Shown piece by piece: positions 57,048-64,000 of a stretch of DNA of 64,000 bases. Under the pieces are notes generated by a model. That model worked only from the letters and a program-made list of their open reading frames with translations, did not search any database and was not told the origin of the DNA. How positions within the stretch are numbered: position 1 is the stretch's first letter; each line of letters begins with the position of its first letter. This DNA is from Leucobacter chironomi DSM 19883 (lineage in GTDB: Bacteria > Actinomycetota > Actinomycetes > Actinomycetales > Microbacteriaceae). Made by a program: the position numbers and the translations under genes. The stretch covers positions 1 to 64,000 of the forward strand of contig NZ_ATXU01000003.1 in the NCBI RefSeq assembly GCF_000421845.1, in the 5' to 3' direction.

Positions 57048-58073
57048 TCAGCCCTCGACCGTCGCCTCGCCCAGGTTGTCCTTGGTGATGAACTGGGCCC
57101 CGGTGTCGACGCCGGTGATCTCGGTGCCCTCGGTGAGGAAGTCGACGAGCGTCTTGACCGCCTGGTAGCCCTGCTCCTCGGGGTTCTGGCTGATGGTGAA
57201 CGTGACGACGCCCTTCTGGAGGAACTCGGCCGTCTGGGGCAGCAGGTCGAAGCCGACCATGCTGATCTTGCCGGTGTTGCCGGACTGCTCGACCCACTGG
57301 GCCGCCGCGGTCGTCGAGCAGCAGTCGAGACCCGCGATCGCCACGACGTCCGACTGGCCGGCCATGGTCGACTCGACGGTGTTGTAGGCCGCGTTGGGCT
57401 CATTGCCGACGTTCACCGGGCCGACGATCTCGAGGTCTGTGCCCGAGAGGCCCTCCTCGAACCCGCCGAAGCGGTCGTGCGACCAACCGGCGCCGGTGTC
57501 GAGCGAGAAGACCACGACCTTGCCGCTCGCCTCCTCGCCGAGCACCGAGACCAGCTCCTCGGCCTGGGCCTGACCCGAGGCCTTGAGATCCTGGCCCACG
57601 AAGCCCATCTGCTGCGAGTCGGGGTTGTCGGTGTTGAACGAGATGATCGGGATGCCGGCGTTGTACGCCTGCTCGATCACGGGCTTCAGGGCGTCGCTCG
57701 AGGCGGAGGAGACGGCGAGGCCGTCGACCGACTTCTGCTGGATCGCGGTCTGCAGCTCGGCGACCTGCTTCGCGGCGTCGCCGCCGGTGGGACCGATCAA
57801 CTGGACGTCGACGCCGAGCTCCTCGCCGGCGCGCTCCATGCCCGCGGTGATGGGGGTGGCGAAGGCGAGCGACGGGTCGTGGTAGCTGAGCTTGATGCGC
57901 AGCTCCTCGCCATCGTCGATCCGCTTCTGGATGTAGTCGGCGAGCTGGAAGCCGTCCGCTGAGACGGCCTCATTGCCCGTGGTGATGGCGCCGCAGCCGG
58001 TCATCCCGAGTGCGAGTGCCGCCGCCGCGATTCCTGCGACGGCCGCCTTCCTGGCAGCTGATACGAGGGACAT
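57048..58073 (-). CDS. Sugar-binding lipoprotein, RbsB-like
   Basis: A 341-residue type I binding protein with a lipobox (ALGMTGCGAI). PIIAGM-like opening AFATPITAGMERAGEELGVDVQLIGP, DGLAVSSASSDALKPVIEQAYNAGIPIISFNTD, and GAGWSHDRFGGFEEGL follow the family. The sugar-contacting residues cannot be matched with confidence to ribose. An AAAGGAG box lies upstream of ATG 58073. Confidence 0.9.
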   Translation of the reverse strand: MSLVSAARKAAVAGIAAAALALGMTGCGAITTGNEAVSADGFQLADYIQKRIDDGEELRIKLSYHDPSLAFATPITAGMERAGEELGVDVQLIGPTGGDAAKQVAELQTAIQQKSVDGLAVSSASSDALKPVIEQAYNAGIPIISFNTDNPDSQQMGFVGQDLKASGQAQAEELVSVLGEEASGKVVVFSLDTGAGWSHDRFGGFEEGLSGTDLEIVGPVNVGNEPNAAYNTVESTMAGQSDVVAIAGLDCCSTTAAAQWVEQSGNTGKISMVGFDLLPQTAEFLQKGVVTFTISQNPEEQGYQAVKTLVDFLTEGTEITGVDTGAQFITKDNLGEATVEG

Positions 58074-58119
58074 CGATGACTCCTTTGTGCTGGTGTGTCC
58101 GTTGGTGATGGTGAAGTGC

Positions 58120-59118
58120 TCAGGCCCGCGTCTTGCGCTTGCGCTGCCAGGTGTCGGCGGCGACGGCCGCGATGATCACGAGGCCGGTGACGACCGTCTG
58201 CCAGAACGACGAGATGCCGTTGATGTTGAGGATGTTCTGCAGCAGCCCGATGAACGCGACCCCGATCACGGTGCCGAGCATCGTGCCGCTGCCCCCGAAG
58301 AGCGCCGCGCCTCCGATGATCACCGCCGAGATCACGGTCAGCTCGAGACCGGTGCCCGTGACGCCCTGCACGTACGACAGGAACGAGAGGCCGAGCACGC
58401 CGGCCATGGCCGCGGTCAGGCCGGAGAGCACGAAGGCGCCCACCTTCACCCGCTTGACGTTGATGCCGACGAGACGGGCGGCCTCCTGGTTGCCGCCGAC
58501 CGCGTAGGTGTTGAAGCCGAAGCGCGAGCGCGAGAGCAGCACGACGCCGATGGCCGCGATGACGGCGAAGAAGATGAGCTGCATCGGCACGACCCCGAAC
58601 AGCCGCCCCTGCCCGAGCAGGGTGAACTCGGCTACTCCGGGCTGCGACGAGCTCAGCGAGATGGGGGCGCCGTCCGAGATGAGCAGCGTGGCGCCCCGGA
58701 ACACGCTCAGCGTGCCGAGGGTCACGATGAAGGAGGGCACCCCGAGCAGCACGACGGCCAGGCCGTTGAGGAGCCCGGCGAGCACGCCGACGGCCAGGCC
58801 CACGAGCACGGCCACCGGCCAGGCGACGCCGGCGGCGATCACCATTCCGGTGCTGATCGCCGCGAGGGCGTAGATGGAGCCCACCGAGAGGTCGATCTCC
58901 CCGTTGACGATCACGAACGTCGCCCCGATGGCCATGATGCCGATCTGCGCGATCTGCTGACCGACCGAGAGCAGGTTGTCGGCCTGCACGAAGTTGGGCG
59001 AGAGCACCGCACCGAGGATGAACAGCAGCACGAGCGCCGCGAGCACCCCCGCCTCGCGCGCGTGCACGAAGGCGCGGACGTCGAACTTCTTCTGCGGAAG
59101 CGCAGCGGTGGTGGTCAT
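58120..59118 (-). CDS. Sugar ABC transporter permease, RbsC-like
   Basis: A 332-residue membrane protein with about ten helices. FVIVNGEIDLSVGSIYALAAISTGMV and VGGNQEAARLVGINVKRVKVGAFVLSGLTAAMAGVLGLS are RbsC family landmarks. Its ATG overlaps the kinase stop (ATGA). Confidence 0.93.
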   Translation of the reverse strand: MTTTAALPQKKFDVRAFVHAREAGVLAALVLLFILGAVLSPNFVQADNLLSVGQQIAQIGIMAIGATFVIVNGEIDLSVGSIYALAAISTGMVIAAGVAWPVAVLVGLAVGVLAGLLNGLAVVLLGVPSFIVTLGTLSVFRGATLLISDGAPISLSSSQPGVAEFTLLGQGRLFGVVPMQLIFFAVIAAIGVVLLSRSRFGFNTYAVGGNQEAARLVGINVKRVKVGAFVLSGLTAAMAGVLGLSFLSYVQGVTGTGLELTVISAVIIGGAALFGGSGTMLGTVIGVAFIGLLQNILNINGISSFWQTVVTGLVIIAAVAADTWQRKRKTRA

Positions 59119-60044
59119 CGGGCTTCTCCGTTCTGGGTGGGGCGGGGCAGGCCGAGCTGTTCGGCGGTGGGCAGTGAGGGGATGACGCCGGCGACGGTCA
59201 CGGCGTGCGCGCCGGCGGCCGCGGCCAGCTCGGCGGCGGCGTCGATCGAGCGGCCGGTGGCCAGCCCGACAGCCAGGGCCGCCGTGAAGGAGTCGCCGGC
59301 GCCGGTCGTGTCGACCACGTTGGCGACCGCGTGCGCCTGCACCGGTCGCACCCCCTCGGCGTCGGCGATGAGCGCGCCGTGGCCACCGCGGGTGAGGATC
59401 GCGCACCCGCCCGTGCGCTGCTGCAGCATGGTCGCGAGCGCCACGTCGTCGAGCCCGTGGTCGGCGACCAGGCCGAGGAGCACCGGCGCCTCGGTCTGGT
59501 TCGGGGTGATCACGTCGATGTCGGCCCAGACCTCGTCGGGGAGCCGCCTGGCGGGGGCGGGGTTGAGCAGCGTACGGGTGCCGCAGAGGCGGCCGATGCG
59601 CAGCGCTGCGGCGACCGCCGCACGGGGGATCTCCATCGACACCACGAGCACGTCGGCCCCCTCGATCTCGGGGCGGAAGGCCTCGACGGCGTCGGCGTCG
59701 AGCTCGTCCAGGGCGCCGGGGGCGATCGCGATGCGGTTCTCGCCCGAGGGGTCGACCTCGATGAAGCCGACCATCGTCGGCCCCTGCGCGGTGAGGACGC
59801 GCTCGGCGTCGACGCCCTCCCGGGTCCAGAGCTCGCGGGCAGCGCTGCCGTGGGCGTCGTCTCCGATCGCGGTCAGGAAACTGACGCGCGCGCCGAGGCG
59901 CGCGGCGCCGATCGCCTGGTTGGATCCTTTGCCGCCGTGCTCGCTCGCGAAGGAGCCGCCGCTGACCGTCTCACCCGCCGAGGGGAAGCGAGGCACCCGC
60001 ATCGTGAGGCCGACGCCGTAGCTTCCGACTACCGCAATCTTCAT
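59115..60044 (-). CDS. PfkB-family sugar kinase, ribokinase-like
   Basis: A 309-residue kinase. EHGGKGSNQAIGAARLGA is PfkB signature 1; VDTTGAGDSFTAALAVGLA holds the catalytic Asp and anion hole (GAGD). LNPAPARRLPDEVWADIDVITPNQTEAPVLL is ribokinase-like. But the N-terminal ribose contact (GSxNxD in RbsK) reads GSYGVG, losing both Asn and Asp, so ribose may not be the substrate. ATG 60044 is the start. It is first in the operon kinase-permease-binding protein-ATPase-RbsD-aldolase-GntR. Confidence 0.88.
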   Translation of the reverse strand: MKIAVVGSYGVGLTMRVPRFPSAGETVSGGSFASEHGGKGSNQAIGAARLGARVSFLTAIGDDAHGSAARELWTREGVDAERVLTAQGPTMVGFIEVDPSGENRIAIAPGALDELDADAVEAFRPEIEGADVLVVSMEIPRAAVAAALRIGRLCGTRTLLNPAPARRLPDEVWADIDVITPNQTEAPVLLGLVADHGLDDVALATMLQQRTGGCAILTRGGHGALIADAEGVRPVQAHAVANVVDTTGAGDSFTAALAVGLATGRSIDAAAELAAAAGAHAVTVAGVIPSLPTAEQLGLPRPTQNGEAR

Positions 60045-60063
60045 TGATTCGCACCGAACTTCT

Positions 60064-60097
60064 TTGTACGTGGACAACTATGAACAATTACGAATAG
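60064..60097. promoter_or_regulatory. Candidate GntR operators in the sugar-operon promoter
   Basis: TTGTACGTGGACAA (60064-60077) is an inverted repeat with TTGT/ACAA arms. It is close to the AraR-type operator ATTTGTNCGTACAAAT, bound by a GntR-type winged helix. Next to it CTAT...ATAG (60078-60097) is a weaker palindrome that overlaps the -10. The GntR-UTRA protein of the operon is the likely binder. Confidence 0.55.
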
Positions 60098-60122
60098 TAG
60101 GACGATTCGGAGCGCTCGTCAA
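60094..60122 (-). promoter_or_regulatory. Promoter of the sugar kinase operon
   Basis: On the minus strand, TTGACG (60122-60117), 17 bases and TACTAT (60099-60094), a near-consensus housekeeping promoter. Confidence 0.85.
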
Positions 60123-60330
60123 GCGGCGCCCGGCACGCTCCCGAGTCGGGTCGCAGAATCCGAGTGGCGAGCACGCGGACGCGCGGTCGAGCGCGCCTCG
60201 CGCGGCGCGCGCGGCGCGGGCCGCAGCGGGCGGCCGGGCCGCAGCGCACGGCTCCGGGCGGCAGCAGGAGCGCCGCAACGCCGCGATCCCGCGACTCGCA
60301 GCCGCGATCAGAGACGAGGAACGGCGCCGA

Positions 60331-61068
60331 CTAGCACGGCGCGACGAGCGCGAAGGGGTAGCGCGCGGATCGGGCGACCCGCTTCGAGTCGTCGAGGGAC
60401 GCGATGTCGCCGCCGGCGAAGCGGTCGCCCGTCTCGTAGCCCGGGTCGCTCGACACGACGACGCGGCCGGCCGTGTTCACGAGCGTCGCCTCCGGCAGCT
60501 CTGCGACGCTCGGCAGCAGCACGCCCTCGAGCGAGGAGACGAGCACGTCGGCGCAGACGACGCCCGAGAAGCGGCCGTCGAGCAGCACCGGGATCGACGA
60601 GGTGATGGTGATCTCGTTCGAGCAGAGATAGTCGACGAAGGGGCCGGCGATGTGGCGCTCGCCGGTGGCCTGGGGCACCCGGTACCACTCGAGACGCACG
60701 AGGTCGATGGCGGCCTGACCCGGCCCGAAAGTTGATGACGCGAGCAGACTGCGCTCGGGCCCCTGCCACCAGGCGAGCGGGTTGCCCTCGGAGACGACGG
60801 CCTCACTGGCGCAGTAGCCCGCGCCGTAGAGCGGCCGGTCGGCGACGTCGAGGATCGCGTGGGCTTCCGGCTCGACGATCGCCGCGAGCTGATGCCCGCT
60901 CAGGGGGCCGTCGCTCAGCTGCTCCTGCAGTTGCGCGGCGAGGCGAGGCGCCCAGCTGTCGAGCGGCGCGAAGACGCCGTCGAAGAACTCGTCGACCGCT
61001 GCGATCCCGTCAGAGAGCGCTCGATCCGCTGCCTTCCCCACCTCAGTCACTCCCCTTCGAGCCGTCAC
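60331..61068 (-). CDS. Soluble Cache-domain protein
   Basis: A 245-residue protein without a membrane segment or signal peptide. Residues about 60-235 follow a single Cache/PDC sensor fold (GPGQAAIDLVRLEWYRVPQATGERHIAGPFVDYL, TSSIPVLLDGRFSGVVCADVLVSSLEGVLL, EATLVNTAGRVVVSSDPGYETGD). Such domains bind small ligands, usually outside the cell; here it is cytosolic. Its ATG overlaps the stop of the GntR-FCD gene by four bases (ATGA), so sensor and regulator are co-translated and may work together, near a polyamine importer. It ends with TAG at 60331. Confidence 0.78.
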   Translation of the reverse strand: MTARRGVTEVGKAADRALSDGIAAVDEFFDGVFAPLDSWAPRLAAQLQEQLSDGPLSGHQLAAIVEPEAHAILDVADRPLYGAGYCASEAVVSEGNPLAWWQGPERSLLASSTFGPGQAAIDLVRLEWYRVPQATGERHIAGPFVDYLCSNEITITSSIPVLLDGRFSGVVCADVLVSSLEGVLLPSVAELPEATLVNTAGRVVVSSDPGYETGDRFAGGDIASLDDSKRVARSARYPFALVAPC

Positions 61069-61871
61069 CGGTTGCTCCGGCGTGAGTCAAGTGTGGCACG
61101 AAACGCCTCGTCCCGCGGATCGGCGAGGAGCTCGGCGCGGAAGGCCACGAGCCAGCGCACCGAGTTGCGAACGCTCTCGCGCACCACGGCGCGGGCGGCG
61201 GCGGCGTCGCCGGCGCGGGTCGCCTCGATCTGGGCGGCGAGCGCGTCGTGGGTGTGCAGCCGCTCGCCCGTGTCGACGTCCTGCAGGCCGAGCAGCGGCG
61301 TGAACTCGGTCTGCACGCGCACGTGCTCGTTCGTGAGTCGCACCGACTGGCTGAGCGCGGCGAGTTCGAGCTGCACCTCGGTGATGCGGCGGCGCCAGAG
61401 CTCGGGCGGCAGCGCGCGGGCGGTGTCGAGGATGCCGCGCACCACGTCGAGCTCGTCGGGCGTGGCCCGGAGGCAGGCGTAGTCGGCGCAGGCGCCCACG
61501 ATCACCTCGTAGTGCACGCCCAGGTCGGCGAGCGCGACGCGGGGCATCTCCATGAGCGCGCGCGCGTTGACCTCTTCGACGGCGCCATGGCTCGACCGCA
61601 CGAAGCTGCCGCCGTGGCGGCCTCGCCTCGTCTCGATGAGCCCGCGGTGCCGCAGCGCTCCGAGCGCTTCGCGCACGGTCACGACGGCGACGCCCAGCAG
61701 GCCGGAGAGCTCCGTTTCGCTCGGCAGCCGCTCGCCCTCGGTGAAGGCCCCGACCGAGATGGCCTGCACGATGCGGGAGACCACCTGCTCGGTGCGCCCT
61801 TCTTCGCCGATCGGCGCGAAGGCGGCGGTGCGCAGGCGACTCGGAGGCGACTGCACGAGCGAACTGTTCAC
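61065..61871 (-). CDS. GntR-family regulator with FCD domain
   Basis: A 268-residue FadR-type regulator. The winged helix is RIVQAISVGAFTEGERLPSETELSGLLGVAVVTVREALGALRHRGLIETRRGRHGGSFV. The C-terminal helical FCD domain carries His residues (e.g. LHTHDALAAQIEATRAGD) that bind metal and a carboxylate ligand. GTG 61871 has a perfect GGAGG six bases upstream. It is divergent from the ABC importer and probably controls it. Confidence 0.9.
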   Translation of the reverse strand: MNSSLVQSPPSRLRTAAFAPIGEEGRTEQVVSRIVQAISVGAFTEGERLPSETELSGLLGVAVVTVREALGALRHRGLIETRRGRHGGSFVRSSHGAVEEVNARALMEMPRVALADLGVHYEVIVGACADYACLRATPDELDVVRGILDTARALPPELWRRRITEVQLELAALSQSVRLTNEHVRVQTEFTPLLGLQDVDTGERLHTHDALAAQIEATRAGDAAAARAVVRESVRNSVRWLVAFRAELLADPRDEAFRATLDSRRSNR

Positions 61872-62067
61872 CGACGACCTCCGGTCTTTCTGCGGATCCT
61901 GACGAGTTTCCCACGGTTCGAGTGGGGATTGCCTGAGCCGCAACGTGATCAAAACGTAACGTACCCGGATCGCCTTCGTCTCCAAACCTATAAACCCATA
62001 TGTTATCTTTCTAGACATCGGCCCACCAGGGCCCGGTTCGACAACGACGTTGAGGAGCATCGCCCCC
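61872..62067. promoter_or_regulatory. Divergent promoter region between GntR-FCD and ABC importer
   Basis: An AT-rich stretch at about 61945-62015 contains TATAAA, TATGTT and an ATGT-N11-ACAT repeat (about 62000-62018). Either could be part of promoters and a GntR operator. No clear -35/-10 pair can be fixed. Confidence 0.4.
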
Positions 62068-63168
<1,101 letters not shown>

Positions 63169-63248
63169 TCGCCGACCCGGATCACGGATCCGGATCCGCC
63201 CGGCCACCCCGAACCTCCAGCACCACCACTCACTACAAAGGAGTACTG

Positions 63249-64000
63249 ATGAACAAGAAACTGCTCGCCCCCGCAGCCCTGCTGGCTGCCGTGGGCCTCG
63301 CACTCTCCGGCTGCGCGAGCAGCGACGCCGGCGGCGACACCGCCGGCGGCCTGCAGATCGACGTGCCCGACGTCCCCATGATGGAGAAGCTCGGCGACAT
63401 GGAGAACGAGGTGAACATCCTCGCCTGGTCGGGCTTCGTCGAGCCGGCCTGGGCCGATCAGTTCACCGCCGACACCGGCTGCAAGGTCAACCGCAAGGTC
63501 TTCGCGACGAGCGACGAGGCCGTGCAGCTCATGCGCACCGGCGAGTACGATCTCGTCTCCGCCTCGGGCGACGCGAGCCTTCGCCTCATCGTCGACGGCA
63601 ACGTGCAGCCGCTCAACACCGAGCTCATCCCCAACTTCGGCGACGACATCGTCGAGGGCATGAAGGGCCAGCTCTACGACACGCTCAACGGCAACGTCTA
63701 CGGCATCCCGATCGGCCGCGGCGCCAACATCCTCGAGTACAACAGCGAGGTCGTCACCGAAGCGCCCACCAGCTGGGACGTGGTGTGGGAGGCCGACAGC
63801 CCCTACGCCGGCAAGATCGCCGCCTACGACAGCCCCATCTACATCGCCGACGCCGCCATCTACCTGATGGAGCACGAGCCGGACCTCGGCATCACGAACC
63901 CCTACGCGCTCGACGAGGATCAGCTCGCCGCCGCCACCGAGCTGCTCAAGCAGCAGAACAAGATGGTGTCGGAGTACTGGTCGCCCGCCACGAACGTGAC
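63249..64000 (+). CDS. Polyamine-type ABC substrate-binding lipoprotein, C-terminus beyond window
   Basis: The frame is open to the right edge (250 codons seen). It begins MNKKLLAPAALLAAVGLALS with a lipobox LSGC, then a PotD/F-like mature part (VNILAWSGFVEPAWADQFTADTGCKVNRKVFATSDEAVQLMRTGEYDLVSASGD, NVYGIPIGRGANILEYNSE, TSWDVVWEADSPYAGKIAAYDSPIYIADAAIYLM). It should bind a polyamine or related compound outside the membrane. AAAGGAG lies six bases before ATG 63249. Permease genes are expected downstream. Confidence 0.9.
   Translation, partial: MNKKLLAPAALLAAVGLALSGCASSDAGGDTAGGLQIDVPDVPMMEKLGDMENEVNILAWSGFVEPAWADQFTADTGCKVNRKVFATSDEAVQLMRTGEYDLVSASGDASLRLIVDGNVQPLNTELIPNFGDDIVEGMKGQLYDTLNGNVYGIPIGRGANILEYNSEVVTEAPTSWDVVWEADSPYAGKIAAYDSPIYIADAAIYLMEHEPDLGITNPYALDEDQLAAATELLKQQNKMVSEYWSPATNV

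Overview
The window is a contiguous piece of a high-GC Gram-positive (actinobacterial) chromosome. The dnaK-grpE-dnaJ-hspR operon with HAIR operators, the sdhCDAB order, the LpdA-type quinone reductase, the DtxR-like iron box and many start codons placed 6-7 nt after a TANNNT box (leaderless style) all fit the Actinobacteria. A Microbacteriaceae member such as Leucobacter is my best guess from gene content, not something proven here.

Region 1 (1-5.3 kb) is foreign. Its base composition is visibly less GC-rich than the rest. It holds the end of an IS256-family element, a protein with three FCS-type zinc fingers, an orphan protein, a regularly spaced 23-bp iteron array beside a winged-helix replication-type protein, a small excisionase-like HTH protein, an XRE regulator and a tyrosine integrase. 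The integrase ends against the 3' end of tRNA-Ser(GCT). This is the integrase-proximal end of an integrated element that continues beyond the left edge.

Region 2 (5.3-24 kb) is chromosomal housekeeping: two GT4 glycosyltransferases, transporters, a small XRE regulator, an RsmC/RlmG-like methyltransferase, the HspR-controlled chaperone operon, a UMF1-type MFS protein, a Pif1-like helicase, an iron-box-controlled DUF2470-heme oxygenase fusion, a lipoprotein related to serine beta-lactamases but lacking the catalytic motifs, tRNA-Gly(CCC), a TrmA-family RNA methyltransferase, a cupredoxin lipoprotein and LpdA.

Region 3 (24-43 kb) is rich in amine and polyamine metabolism: a large Orn/Lys/Arg-type decarboxylase, purine nucleoside phosphorylase, two flavin amine oxidases, a YtcJ-like amidohydrolase, a covalent-flavin sarcosine-oxidase-like enzyme, a DUF861 cupin, a PuuB-like oxidase, an XRE-cupin (PuuR-like) regulator, an MHS-type transporter with an odd polyproline upstream ORF, a PotDBCA polyamine ABC importer and a PucR regulator. 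Uptake, oxidation and regulation of amines appear to be co-located.

Region 4 (43-54 kb) holds a phosphosugar mutase overlapping the NAD(P)H-hydrate dehydratase gene, thymidine phosphorylase, a YihY/BrkB membrane protein, succinate dehydrogenase and mannose-1-phosphate guanylyltransferase.

Region 5 (53.4-60.1 kb) is a seven-gene minus-strand operon that looks like a ribose system (PfkB kinase, ABC permease, binding protein and ATPase, RbsD, a DeoC-like aldolase, GntR-UTRA regulator). The kinase and aldolase have substitutions at substrate-contacting positions, so the true sugar is open. It has a clear promoter and candidate operator.

Region 6 (60.3-64 kb) has a GntR-FCD regulator translationally coupled to a soluble Cache-domain protein, divergent from a second polyamine-type ABC importer. 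The binding-protein gene of that importer runs off the right edge.
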